A stretch of 64,000 bases of DNA from Coriaria nepalensis. Lineage: Eukaryota; Streptophyta; Magnoliopsida; Cucurbitales; Coriariaceae. The translations under genes were made by a program, and so were the position numbers. The notes below the pieces were generated by a model that did no database searches, was not told the DNA's origin, and worked only from the letters and a program-made list of their open reading frames with translations. The DNA lies in NCBI GenBank assembly GCA_027186245.1, contig CP114499.1, positions 1,493,001 through 1,557,000 of the forward strand, given 5' to 3'. Below, piece by piece: positions 23,785 through 35,454 of the stretch (positions within the stretch are counted from its first letter, which is position 1; each line of letters begins with the position of its first letter).

Positions 23785-25038
23785 AAAGTGTTAGGAAGAA
23801 GATTTGATTTTTATTTTATGGCTTCTCGTTTCATTAAGGAACTTTAATTTATACTTCTATCCATTCTTAGGTTAAAAAATGTAGCCACTGGCCCACTGTT
23901 AGAGCAAAATCGTGAAAATTTTGTATTTGTGCTATACCATATTTCCAAGTGTGTGTCAATTTGATGTACAGTTTTACTACTGTTGGAATTCGGTTTTATA
24001 ACTGACTCTTTCTTTGATTCCTAGCTAAATTGTTTTTCAATTAACATTTTTCATATTGAAAGCCAGTCTGGGTTTACAAATTCAAACTTAGCCGCATAAA
24101 ATCTAATCACCATACACCTCAAATTCCAGTTTACTGCCGAATTAATGCGGTTAACGAAGAAACTCAAGAGAACTATCCCCAAATATTTCAGCACCAATCA
24201 ACTGTAGCAGAACCTTAAGATACCTTCATCAAGGACATTACCAATCTTCCAAATTTGCTCATCGTTTACAGAGTATAATGAGGTTTGATCAATTGCAGTA
24301 GAGAAACCCAAATGGTTTGTATCAAGATAACATATAAAACACTGCTCATAGTCCGTACTGTTTTTACTTTTAACTCACAAAAAGTATGATTTGATGAGCT
24401 TGAACACAAGAAATCAAGATTCGTGTAGTTATGTATGATAAATGATAATCTTCTTGGAGATGTAGAAGAAGCAAAGAGAAAAGACTCCAGCAGAAGTGAA
24501 GAAATCAAAGGTACTGCCTGACCCATCTTATGTATTTATATCTCAAGATCAGAATCATCAAGATAAAGAAAGGGCCTAGACTTAAAAAAAACACTATATA
24601 AGTTACTGATCATCCCTAAAACTTAATTAGAAAATGGCAAATGTACATTATCCTAACATGCCAATATGAGATATACTACATAAGGTCCATCATCATCCTT
24701 TCTTTTTTTCCCTCAAGCCTTGCAAAATCCAGTTCCTACTCTACAAAATAGATATGGATTTTGCTTTTTTTTTTTGTCCATAGTTACGATGACTTGGTAG
24801 TTAAAATCATCATTCTCATAGCAATCTCATAAACTAACTCAATCAACTTAGTTATTATGTGCGAAGGGAAAAGGAAACAAAACGCTACATTGAAGTGAAA
24901 ACCATTACGATCAAAATTAGAAGTTAACCAGAAGAACCTAATTCATTTCAGCCCAAATACTAGTTTGGGAATGTATGTTACACATTGCCATGGTTGAAAA
25001 ACTCACCAACACATGTAGTAGTAGTAGGTAGTATCTTT
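23785..25038. other. Convergent gap between LCB2 and the SAM-domain gene
   Basis: It holds the 3' UTRs of LCB2 (plus) and of the SAM gene (minus). An 86-codon frame at 24266-24526 has no recognised domain and is probably chance. Confidence 0.6.
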
Positions 25039-26040
25039 TCATGAAAACCCCTTCCCTAGCTTCTGAATTGCACAAAACATTTTCCTTCTTGACCCAACTG
25101 CACTTATCCCCATATCCTTAAGATCCTCAAGTGTTAACATTGGCAATACTTCATCATCCACCTCATGGATTTCAAAAACCGGAGCATATCTCCCTAACCC
25201 TAAAGCATTCAGCCAAATCCTCACTCCATCTTCACCACCATTACCACTTCCACCACCACCACAACCACCACAAGATCTCCCTCTTCCTCCTCCGCCTCCA
25301 TTACGATGATTCCAGTCCCTTGGATCAGCATCCGATGGCCCAGATAACTCCACTCCATCATGGTCTCTAGGTTCGGAAAGTCTCCCCCTTATACCTCTCC
25401 TATTCCCATGATAAGCCACCTCCCTTTCATTTCCATGTCCATCTACCCCCAAATTATCAAGAGAGTTCATAGGGCTTTGTTCTTTTAACGGGCTTTCCAA
25501 ATTCTCCATATCGAAATCTCTGTATCCATCGTCTATGTCCTCACCTTCGCCACCAGCTCCACCGCCTTCATCAATCTTGGACGCAATCCAATTCGATCTG
25601 ACTCTCTTTGTAGCCACAGTGCCTCGTTTCTTGGATTCTTTTAATCTCCAGCTTCCAATCGCGTGACTATCTAAATTCCCCTCTTTTTCTTCGGCCCCGC
25701 CGATTTCTAGGGTTTCTGGGAACTCATTTCCGATTCCGCCATCAGTTGAGCTCAAATTCATCAATTGACGAGTCTTGGAGCTCTTTCCGGCGAGATTTGG
25801 ATCCTTCCGGTGATCTAAAGAAAGCCTCCAAGGCTTATTGGTACGTCGTATGTGAGAATCGTAGGACTGATCTCCACCAATGTCGCCTAACCTAACGCTT
25901 GGTCTTCTCTGACGCTTCGATCCCACTGTGTCAGAAGTTGTCACCATAATCGCGGCGGATGCTCCTCCTCCTCCTCCGAAGCCTCCGCCGTTTATCTGCC
26001 CTTCCAGTGGCTGAATCTCCCCCATCGATTTAGATTCCAT
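25039..26040 (-). CDS. SAM (sterile alpha motif) domain protein
   Basis: A single-exon frame of 333 residues starts at the ATG at 26040 (MESKSMGEIQPLEG); the GTG-started extension to 26052 was not used. Residues 1-270 are low-complexity and disordered: Gly runs (GGGFGGGGGAS; GGGGGRGRSCGGCGGGGSGN), basic segments such as KRQRRPSVRLGDIGG and KKRGTVATKRVRSNW, and acidic stretches. Residues about 272-330 form a SAM domain: VRIWLNALGLGRYAPVFEIH, then LTLEDLKDMGISAVGSRRKM. SAM domains mediate homo- or hetero-oligomerisation, and some bind RNA; the basic regions allow nucleic-acid contact, but that is inference. It is convergent with LCB2. From memory, a SAM gene also adjoins LCB2 in Arabidopsis (At5g23680 and At3g48800). 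A GA-rich leader lies at 26090-26260. Confidence 0.9.
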   Translation of the reverse strand: MESKSMGEIQPLEGQINGGGFGGGGGASAAIMVTTSDTVGSKRQRRPSVRLGDIGGDQSYDSHIRRTNKPWRLSLDHRKDPNLAGKSSKTRQLMNLSSTDGGIGNEFPETLEIGGAEEKEGNLDSHAIGSWRLKESKKRGTVATKRVRSNWIASKIDEGGGAGGEGEDIDDGYRDFDMENLESPLKEQSPMNSLDNLGVDGHGNEREVAYHGNRRGIRGRLSEPRDHDGVELSGPSDADPRDWNHRNGGGGGRGRSCGGCGGGGSGNGGEDGVRIWLNALGLGRYAPVFEIHEVDDEVLPMLTLEDLKDMGISAVGSRRKMFCAIQKLGKGFS

Positions 26041-26052
26041 CGATTCTATCAC

Positions 26053-27569
26053 TCACTTCACCCACTCTAACTTTTTCCTCGAAGCAACTAACTGTAGAGA
26101 AAGAGAAAAAAGACAGAAGCAGAAAACTGAGCCAGTAGTAATGGTGTGTGCGAAAGAGGAGAGACGGAAGATGAGCTCTAGCTGCTTTCCAGAAAGAGAG
26201 AGAAAGAGATGGAGTCTCCAGAGAGAGAAAAAAGGTTAAAGAGAGAGAGAGGGGGAGGGTGGAAGTTGGTAGTGAGGGTAATTGTCGTATACTCTTCAGG
26301 CAGTTGACACGTGTCCATTTTCGGCAAAACGATTAGAGATGCGAATACAAATTAAAATTTAAAAAGAAAATTGGGATAAATTTTTTAATATCTCTTTTTA
26401 TTATTTCATTTAATATGGTTATAATATTTATATCTTTTAGTATATTAATTATTATATCATAAATTTATAAATAAAAATATTAATGATAATAAGAAATTTA
26501 AATTTATATTATCTCTATTTTTTTATTTTATTTACAACATATTAATTATAATTATAATATTAATTATAATTATAATAAATATCTAACATATTTATAATAA
26601 TATTTCTATTAATTATAAGAATATATATCACTACCTAAATAATAATAAAAATAAATTTGAAAATTTTAGAAGTGGATAAATAAATCAAAAACATATACAT
26701 TTGTTTTAACATAAAGTGTAATTAATTATGTACCTATTATAAATTATCAAAGTATCAAATTATCGTATTGAGTTCATTAAAAAAAATGAGAAATATATAT
26801 AGATAAATTCTACTAAAATGATGATTTTAATAATAATCTTATCGACATATCATATTTAGTTAGGTATGAAAACTCTTGAAAATTCCTTAAAAAAAAAATG
26901 AATTACATAATCGATGGTGATAATATTCATAATTATTTAAGTTTCCTATGTTCTTTTGTGTTTTTTAATAATAGCTTTCTAGCGATTATAATATTCGTTT
27001 ATATCTTACTCATTAATTTATTTTTATCTTAGTGACAATTGTGAAATTTCCCCAATATTTAGATAACTTAAAATATATATGTCATGTAGACCATACAATA
27101 TTCGGTAGTATAAAAATTCTAAAAGAGTTAAAATAAAATTACACTAAAAAATAATGTTTGTAATAAATATATGTTATTATCGGTCAAGTTTCGAATAAAT
27201 TTATAAAGTTTGAGGATCTCCGTTGAAATTGATATCACATCAAGATAATCAATAATATGAAAATAAAATTTTTATATATTACAACTATCATCTTGAGTAA
27301 AAATCTAAATAAGAGAAGTTTTTCATTTTTGTTATGGCTAGTACTATACGAATGTTAGTGAAATTGCTATTCTAAACTAGAAGTTTACTTATTTGATACT
27401 TTTTTTTTTTAATTTGGCATGGCTGGTTAAGTCATCTAAATCAATAATTTGAATAATTATTAACAATTCATATTAACATCAATTAAAGAATCCGAAGATT
27501 TTTTAATTTAATTAATTCTGATGTATTGATTATTCTCAAAGTAAATTGGTTATTAGACCATACCAACTA
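26053..27569. other. SAM-gene promoter side and AT-rich intergenic sequence
   Basis: The first 200 bases are GA/CT-rich leader. From 26330 to 27550 the sequence is very AT-rich with many near-identical TATAATTATAAT words (26540-26580). No coding sequence is seen. Confidence 0.5.
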
Positions 27570-27912
27570 AAGTTGTGTTTGAATTCCCAACATTTCTAGA
27601 ATGCATCCAAGGTATGTATGTGGGGCCCATACATCAATCATGTAAACTATTCAAATATTATGATACTTTTATGATTTTAATAGATGCATGTATAAGATGG
27701 TCATATGTATGTTTATTATCAATGTCACGACAAGATGTTTGTGAGGTTGTTTGCTGAAATTATATTATTAATAGCACACATTGAAACACCTCATGTCTCA
27801 TCTCAAGAACAACTTGCTGACCTCCTCACCAAGGTCGTATCAAGTCGAGCATTTCATGATGGTCTCAACAAATTAGGAATGACCAACATCTACGCACCAA
27901 CTTGAGGGGGAG
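27570..27912 (+). pseudogene. Ty1/copia pol fragment: integrase joined to RNase H end
   Basis: The left part (about 27575-27720) reads FLECIQGMYVGPIHQSCKLF and then FMILIDACIRWSYVCLLS, a copia integrase core piece. It runs directly into HVSSQEQLADLLTKVVSSRA and LNKLGMTNIYAPT followed by a stop, which is the end of copia RNase H. The whole RT region is missing, so this is an internal-deletion derivative. A purine-rich tract GAGGGGGAG just after the stop is the polypurine tract. Confidence 0.85.
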
Positions 27913-28130
27913 TGTTGATGATTCTAGAAATAATTCCAAGTTGGTTTACTTTTATATATAGATTGATTGTAAATATGTTTTCTAGATTAAAGATATCCTC
28001 TACTAGCTGAGAGATTTGTACTCCTAAACTTTAGCATTCCAATTATGTATAGTGGTTATTTATACCTATAATATTGTAAAGAAGAATATGATTGCAAAAT
28101 TTGACTGAGATAACGAATTGGGTTACTTGA
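27913..28130 (+). repeat. Copia 3' LTR (right end uncertain)
   Basis: It starts TGTTGATGATTCTAG directly after the polypurine tract, as a 3' LTR should. A TATA-like run lies at 27952-27959. I could not find a clear CA end, so the right boundary is approximate. Confidence 0.6.
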
Positions 28131-29569
28131 TTAGAATTTTATATTTAGTCCACTTGTTTTAAGTTAGTTTTGATATCGGTTAACTAGTATCATTTTATCG
28201 AAGGGGGTGGGTCTAATTTCTTATTTAGTTCGATAATTATTCATAATCGGAATTAGAATTATAAATTCATTATTTTTCGGAAATAGGTTCATCAAGGAAT
28301 CTTTCGCCCGAATCCTCTTGAATTGGTTTCTTTTACAAATTTGGGCGTATCCAACTATAAGTAAATGCCACATAATTACAGAATAACTATTTTAAACTTC
28401 GCATGCATAATGATTGGTTCATTGAATTCATATATTTTGGATATCATAGTTTATGATTTGCTTATTAAATATGAGTGATTTGAATTGATTTCCTTAAATA
28501 TTAATTTGGTCTAGAGTTTATTTAAATGGCATGTGTTTAGCGGGATAAGCAATTAGAAGTTTAGCAGATATTTGAAATATAATTTGTATTTTATGGATTG
28601 ATGGTGGATTCTTGTTGTTTATTTAATAATAGTGAATTGAAGTGATTAGGAATGATTTATTTGGTTACTATGCAATGGTGGCATGATTATGTACTATCAG
28701 AATTATATGGGAAGTCATCATAATAACTGCAGTTATCAGTTAAGTTAATAGTCTTGGTGTGCCTCGATCTTTTTTATATATAACATGTGCAGGCTCCATT
28801 AGAGGATATTACTACAGTCGTATATGGAGGGATATAATTATTATAGCCATATATAGCAGAATATTAAATAACTATGATGACTTTTGCTATGTTTTTTTGT
28901 TGTGACTTGTATTTGTATTGTGACGTAGTCATAGATGGTTTGTTGTTTGAAATGGTTGGTTAATTTACTAATATGAATGCTTGTTGGAAATGTTGCTATA
29001 TGAGGGTAGTAAATTGATAAATTTTCACATATATAAATATGTGTGTGTGTGTTGTTAAGTTTTACAGGAGTTCTCTCGAAGTATAACTCTAGCACGATGA
29101 TATTTGACTAGAGTTAGACATATTTTCCATTTTGAAGTATAATCGATATGAGTTTGTTTTAATTAAATATTTCTAATTCATATCTAGTTGATTATGATGA
29201 TATAGCTTATTTATTTGTTACACATATAGCTTGATCTCTAACAAGCTATTTATCTACAAATGGTGGGAAACTATGTCATGGTGCTCTAATGAAAAACAAC
29301 TATAACCTCATATTCTTAAGCCATGTGAAAATACTAGTAATTCATAAGGCTAGTTGATAATGTGTTTGACTAAGATCAATTTCCAACATATTCGAGAGAC
29401 ATGTGACTTATCTTCCAAGAAAGAAAAATCCAATAATATTGTATGAAGATACATCATAGGAGACCAAAAAAAGCATATATTACTGAAGTTGATCTTTTTC
29501 ACACGTGATATAAGTAAATATGATGATATTGATATTCAACAAATTTGCTCAAACTTGATAGTTCAAAAA
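28131..29569. other. Repetitive AT-rich intergenic sequence
   Basis: No coding frame is supported. A (TG)n run lies at 29040-29053. The patch at 29240-29280 (CTACAAATGGTGGGAAACTATG) may be another transposon scrap, but I cannot class it. Confidence 0.4.
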
Positions 29570-30070
29570 CTTAGAGTGATGTTTTTCTATAAAGGGGAGT
29601 GAATTCGCACTATAATCTTTTTTTCTTAACTAGTGTTTAAATCTCACTGGATTTTCCTGATAAGGTTCTTATGAGGCAGTTTCTAATGTTTATCTTAAAT
29701 GAGAATAATGTACTCTTATTTTTTTTTTTACCATGATTTTTTCTCACTGGATTCCCTATTAAAAGTTTGAACGAGACATCATTCTCATACTATGGATATT
29801 CAAGAATGAGTATTATCAATAATTAATGGATGTCCATTAAACTTCTCTTAATATATCTTCTACTTTTATCAATTCATCTACCTTCTTTATATCGCTCTTT
29901 ATTATCCTCATTTAATATTGTTGTAACTTTCAAATCTTTTAGTATTCCAACCGGCAACCATTATGATCATAAGCATATAAATAGAAGTGTCTTATAGAAT
30001 GAATGCTAATAAGAAACATAAATTTTCATTCTCTATATTATTTCTATTTTGATTTACAATACATCAATTA
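29570..30070 (+). repeat. Degenerate copia 3' internal end and LTR
   Basis: The left part has TCTCACTGGATTTTCCTGAT and a later TCTCACTGGATTCCC, words seen in the non-coding 3' internal region of many plant copia elements. A decayed polypurine tract (AAGAATGAG) follows GGATATTC near 29785-29803. The LTR-like part starts near 29804 with an inverted-repeat word, TGGATGTCCA, and includes ATAAATAGAAGTGTC (TATA-like) near 29978-29992. The right end near 30000-30070 is uncertain. Confidence 0.55.
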
Positions 30071-30099
30071 TAGTTAACACCCAATTTATTTATAAATTA

Positions 30100-30880
30100 T
30101 AATGGATATTTAATTTTAATTTAATTTAATTTAAAATTTTAATTTATATTTTTATCCAATTTAAGATAAATTTAATATTCCTTAACCCACATTATTTATT
30201 TATTTCTCATTTCCACCCACCAGCCACCATCACCTTCTTTGTTGCCTCTACCACCAACATGTACCTCCTTTCTCTTATTGCTAACCTCCCATGCTAATTT
30301 CAAAATATTAATTTTTTATACTCTCTCTCTTTCATTTTTTTTTTTCATTTTTTCAACACAATCACTACCATTACCACCAAATGGCTACCATCACCTCCAC
30401 CTTCACCTCCATTGATCTCCATCAGAATTATCTTCTTCAAAAAATTGAGATCGCAAGACCTAAATTTTTTATCTTCTAATTTATGTTGACCAACCACTAC
30501 CTAATTCATGCAATCTCGGTTGTTCAGATGGAGAGATTTTCTTGCGAAGGTTAGCGGCATTGGAGGAGGTGCTAGTCGTTATTACTGAGAGTGGTAGTTA
30601 GGTTGAAAACTGAAAAAAAAAAAAAAGTAAAACATTAAATGGAATAATAAAAATTAATATATTTATGTTAAATAGTGGAGACTGGCGGGAGCGATGGTGG
30701 TAGTGGGCTAGCAACGCCAAAAGACGGTGGTGATGGTCAGGTGTAGAAATAGAAAATAAATAAATCAAATATTTTTAAAAAAAATCAAATTTACATTAAA
30801 ATTGACAAATTTTAAAGAAATCATAAATTAAGTTAAATTTAAAATTTTAATAATAATGTGATATATACATAACTATTTAT
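30100..30880. mobile_element. Inverted-repeat (MITE-like) element with Cys/Pro-codon-rich arms
   Basis: The left arm (30195-30265: TTTATTTATTTCTCATTTCC, then CCACCATCACCTTC and CTCTACCACC) matches the reverse complement of the right arm (about 30680-30770: CCACTACCACCATCG, CCATCACCACCGTC, TTCTATTTCTACACC). AT-rich outer flanks are also similar in inverse orientation. The loop is about 420 bases and has no gene. Exact ends and target duplication were not determined. Confidence 0.55.
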
Positions 30881-32429
30881 CTATATTTAAGGAAAATATG
30901 GATTTATTATAATTTAAGTTTAAATTTAGATTTTTAATATAGTTATTTCATATTTAGATATTTATTATAATTTATACTAACTTATCTAAATTTTCTTTAA
31001 AGTAAATCATCGTCTCAAAAGCATAATTCATAAATTTTAATTAAAATTTGATTTTCTATCTTCATTTTTCATATTTTTACAACTTATCTCAATAACAATC
31101 ACTTTAATAAAGGATATTAATTATTTTTGATATTTTTGAAATATTTTTAAATCTAATATTTAAAAATTTTAATCTTAGAACAAAAATTAAATTTTCTCTA
31201 AAACTTTTAAGAACAGAGTTAAGCTACTTAAAAATTTTAAAATAAAAATAAATAAATAGTAAAAATTAAGAGATAAAAATGATAATATAACATCTCTCCT
31301 TTTTTATTATTACTTTTTATTATTATTATTGACTTCCACGTGCTAAAATCATGTCAAAGTCATCGTTGAAAATCATATCAAAGTCAAAACTCTACTCTCT
31401 CTCTCTCTCTCTAGCTAAAACCATAGTTGAATTCATCAAATTTGAGAAAGCGACATAATTTAGGACTAGTAACAATTGGCTGATAAAGTGATACATTTTG
31501 TCTTTGTTAACACTACGATAAATTTTGTTACATTTTATCAGTAACCTCTTCTTACTTTCTTTCTCTTTTTTTTTTTTTACCTTTTGAATTAGGATTTACT
31601 CGTTGTCTATAGTTAGGTCATTCATATTCTTCCAAAGAAAAAATTCCAATAATATTCCAATGAGTATTTGATTTTTCTTCTTTCATAACATTTCGCATTT
31701 TACTATTAATATGCTCAAAATTTAAATACCGAAATTTCTTTAAAAAAAGTAGATTAGATCAAATGATGGTTGGACTCCACGTCAAGAAAAGAGAAAGAAG
31801 AGATGAAGAGCATAGAATCAATGTTAGGTCTATTGCTATGGTGTGTTCATTGTTCTTTTTGTTTTTATCAATTTTAGGTAATTTAGCAGAAAAATAAGGT
31901 GGAAAACTTTGATTTGAATGGGCAAAATCAATGGAAGCCGTGGGCTACATTCATGGAGTCCATAAACGATATTTAATTATTTAAGTCCTAGTTCAAAATG
32001 GTAAGACTGAGCCCAAGAAAAATGGATAAGTTGATAATTGGGTTCCTATATATACTTTATCGCCGTGTCATGTTTTATAAGAGCAGTGAGTTCTTGGGAC
32101 ATGGCAAGGCACTATTGAGGGTCCTAAGATGCTTCTCTCACACTATTAGGCTCTAGGGAAGGGAGTAATGGATGCTTAGAGATAAGATTTAGTTTCTTAG
32201 GTTTAAAAATGTTGTTCGTACCTCTAGTGGTCATGGTGTGAGGTCTGGTGGGTGGTCGATGGGAATTGTAGGAGCAGGGGTGAGTGGGATAAGGACTGTG
32301 GCGGTTGGGTTATTTTCAAGAGCAGTTGGAGAAGAGGAAGAAGGTGGCAGATCTTGTGAATGGCGCGGATGGCGCCATAGTCATGGTCGGGAAAGAGAGA
32401 GAAGCAAAGGGAAATAAGGACTCATCAAA
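30881..32429. other. AT-rich intergenic sequence and decayed copia tail
   Basis: No gene is seen. A (CT)n run lies at 31394-31412. The part from about 32090 to 32429 is GC-richer and probably belongs to the minus-strand copia fragment to its right, but its frames are broken. Confidence 0.4.
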
Positions 32430-33156
32430 TAGAATATGGCCAGAGGTAAATCATTTCCCTGTAGAGAGCTTTTGATATTTGTAACCATCTTGGGCCGAAG
32501 TGTAGCCCAAGAAAATAGAAGGGGTGGATTTGAGATGGGTTTCATGGGTATTGTATAGCTTAGTGTTGGGGAAGCAAAGGCAATCGAAAAACCGCATTAC
32601 CGCATTTTGTGATAATTTGGCTTTTGTCCAAATAAGATTTCAAATGGGGATTTGTGATTAAGGAGAGGTGTAGGCATGCTATTGATGAGATATGTTGCGA
32701 TTTGGGACACATGTAGCCATTAGGATTGAGGAAGAGAAGCGTCATTTAACAAGGTGAGACCCGTTTCGACAAGGTGATAGTGATGACGCTCAGAGATACC
32801 GTTTTGTTGAGGTATGTGACAGACAGTCGTATAATGGCTAATATCATGAATAGGCAAATAAGATTTTAGAGCAATATATTCCCATCCCCATCATCAGAAT
32901 AAGCACGAAAAAGTCCTATCTATATAGTCGATGAGAATAACGTCAAACTGAGCACACCACTGTGGATGGTTAGAGGAGGTAAGCCTATCAGAAATTTGAG
33001 AGGCTGCATTGATGACGTATAGTGGGTCGGTAGTGGAGGTAGAGATGGTAGTGATGATTGGCGAATCAACGATGGAAGTTGAAGAATTTGTAGCGGTGGC
33101 GATAATGAAGGTTGATGGGATCGAATACTCGTTTGAGTTTTAGGGCCTCGATACCA
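32430..33156 (-). pseudogene. Ty1/copia deletion derivative: PBS, gag start fused to integrase
   Basis: Reading right to left, a degenerate primer-binding site (minus TGGTATCGAGGCC, 33144-33156) precedes a gag-like start near 33125-32935. That part reads STTDPLYVINAASQISDRLT and SSNHPQWCAQFDVILID. The frame then runs into an integrase core at about 32915-32600: EYIALKSYLPIHDISHYTT, then HIPQQNGISERHHYHLVETG and LTLLNDASLLP. Everything between gag and integrase is gone. The two parts have different frames and there are stops, so the copy is dead. Confidence 0.8.
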
Positions 33157-33359
33157 TGTAAACATACGGCAATCCTTGTAAAAGATTGATTCGCATTGCA
33201 TGAAACTGTTTACACAAGTGTAATATATGCACGTAACCCCCTAGGCTATTTGTAAGGAAAATATACATAGAAGGAAATACATTAATATCCTAATTTGGTG
33301 GTGCTTGAATGAAATACATTAATATCCGATACATTAATATACATTATGAGAGAATATCA
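33157..33359 (-). repeat. Putative copia LTR of the minus-strand derivative
   Basis: The LTR would end CA immediately before the degenerate primer-binding site and start TGATATTCTC on the minus strand, about 203 bases. It contains a repeated ATTAATGTAT word (plus ATACATTAATAT at 33269, 33314 and 33330). The start is a guess from the TG end alone. Confidence 0.45.
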
Positions 33360-33436
33360 ACTGCTTGCTTGAAGTTTGTTGTGATTGTGGAGAATCATTA
33401 CCTAGTGTATAGCTAACGTATGTATGCTTTACACGC

Positions 33437-33652
33437 ACCACCTTATGATGATGAAGAGTCCCCGATGGTAGAATCGGAAGAGATGCTGAATTTTCGATGG
33501 GTTCAACATGGTGCAGGTCAAGTTAGCGAAGCATTACTTCGATGAAAATCGTTAGCACGGGAGGACGCCGCGTGGGAACCCGTAACAAATTTGCAACAAC
33601 GATTTCCTACTCTGAACCTTTAGAACAAGGTTCATGATTTAGGGGGGAGTAA
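33437..33652 (+). pseudogene. Ty3/gypsy pol C-terminal end
   Basis: The plus strand reads FRWVQHGAGQVSEALLR, a stop, then KSLAREDAAWEPVTNLQQRF and PTLNL, the chromodomain-like tail typical of gypsy integrases. It closes with a purine tract AGGGGGGAG at 33641-33649. It is joined on its left to the minus-strand copia LTR region, so one insertion has probably truncated the other. Two internal stops are visible. Confidence 0.75.
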
Positions 33653-34035
33653 TGATATGCCGCATATAATAGATGGGCCAAGAAGGAGTGGGCGACCTCG
33701 TTAAGCAAACATGCGACTCGTGGAGTATGTCGCTTGCATGCATGCATAATCCACTTATCATTTAGTTATTTTGAAGATTAGTTTAGTATCTATCTTATCT
33801 GCTAGTATCAAGATAGAATCATTAGTAGATCTTAGTTGATTAGTAGTTTGCTTTAAATAAACTCTAAGCATAGTATACATATGCTTATTGGCTGTATGGT
33901 TGTTGTTTTTTTTTTTTAATGAAGAATTATATTACGAAAGTAATTTGGTGTATCGCAACCGTGAGTTAAGAATAGTATCTCCTAACACCGTGAATTAGAT
34001 ATTTCTCAAATTGTGATCATCCTGCTACCATATCA
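33653..34035 (+). repeat. Gypsy 3' LTR, 383 bp, with 7-bp inverted ends
   Basis: It begins TGATATG four bases after the polypurine tract and ends CATATCA, an exact 7-base inverted pair. TTTAAATAAACTC at 33852-33864 resembles the U3/R promoter. The boundary is well supported. The following five bases are CAAGA; the other target copy is not visible. Confidence 0.85.
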
Positions 34036-35454
34036 CAAGAGGAGAAGGAGGAGGAGATAGCGATTGAGAGAATTGATTGAATAGTTAGATTATTAATTTA
34101 TTACGTTGCTTGCAAGGCAATAGATAGAAGCGTAAGTGATAACTGAAATGTATCGAATCAAGGAGCGGCCTAAAACAGCCAAGTGAAAGTTTAAGAAATT
34201 AAAAAATTATCCGCTTCTAAGTCTTCAAAATTCAAAAGTTAACACCTTTTTTATTAGTTCAATCAAACTTTTAGAAAGTCTACAACTCTCTTCAAGATTG
34301 AATTGGATTCTTAAGAGAGATGGAATTCCGTGTAGGAAACTATATCCTAATTCCAACCATTCTAAGTTGGTAGGTTAGACACATATATATACAACTTTGG
34401 GTCCCAGTTTAAGAAATTAATTAGAAGCTTAAGTCATCAATTATTATAATTAAAAGACATCCGTTATATTTTCATCCTTCATTTTGTTTTTATACCCCTA
34501 AAAATTCCTTCTTCTTTTTTTTTTTTTTTTCCTTCCTCAAAAAAGAACAAAAATCGATTTGGGATCAAAATCTCAGATGCAATTTCTCATCCAAGTTTGA
34601 ACCCAAACATGATTTCGCATTTGAAATTGAAGCCATGAAGCAAAATTGCATATGGGATTCAATACCCATAACGCGATTTTGCATGACCAGAGAAATTCTT
34701 GGGTAGGAATATTTAATTATTATATTATCTATAGGTTTGCCCAGTAATAATGAGCCAAAAATTCTAAGTATAATGAAATTAGCCATACTCCCAAAACTAT
34801 AGAATAATTTACAACTCTCAAAACTCAATTCGTAGCCCAAAATGTTAAAATACTATTTATTTAATTAATCGCATCTTTTAATAGGAAGGATAAGTTTAAT
34901 CTTTGTATATTCATTTTACTTACCTATCTAAACTCTCTTTTTTTACTTGCATTTTTTGAAAATCTACATTTTGGTAACAACACACATTGACTAATTTTAT
35001 CAAGGTTAAGTGGGAAAGAAAAAACTTTAGTAGAAGAAACTTTTAGTGTATATACACAATACAAAACTTTTCTAATCAAAATGCAATGTCAATATGGTGT
35101 CATTAAAATATGAATAAATTAATAAAAATAGTTAATTACAAATTGGATGAGTAGACAATCAAAATTTGGGGTGTATAAATTGGAAAAATAAATAAATAAA
35201 TAAACAAACAAAATCTAAACATGTTTAATTCAAACTAAATCTAAAGAAGTTAGTAATAAGTATATTGGTGGATATATATTTTGAATATTTAATAATTGAT
35301 ATATTAGAGTGCGTAATGGATTAATATTTTTAAGACAATCAGTAATTGATCTAACCTGTTTTTATATATTTATATAATTTTTTACACAAGTTTTAAGTTA
35401 TCAAATGAAACTAAATCTAAAGGTTTAAATTAGATGTCAAAATCTAAACAAGTA
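34036..35454. other. AT-rich intergenic sequence
   Basis: No gene is seen. From 34550 to 34690 words such as AATTTCTCATCCAAG and GATTTCGCATTTGAAAT recur in partly palindromic form, similar in style to 1075-1285. The rest is AT-rich. Confidence 0.4.

Noticed and set aside
25131..25370. His-rich open frame on the plus strand
   Set aside because: Antisense of the Gly-rich and SAM regions of the minus-strand gene.
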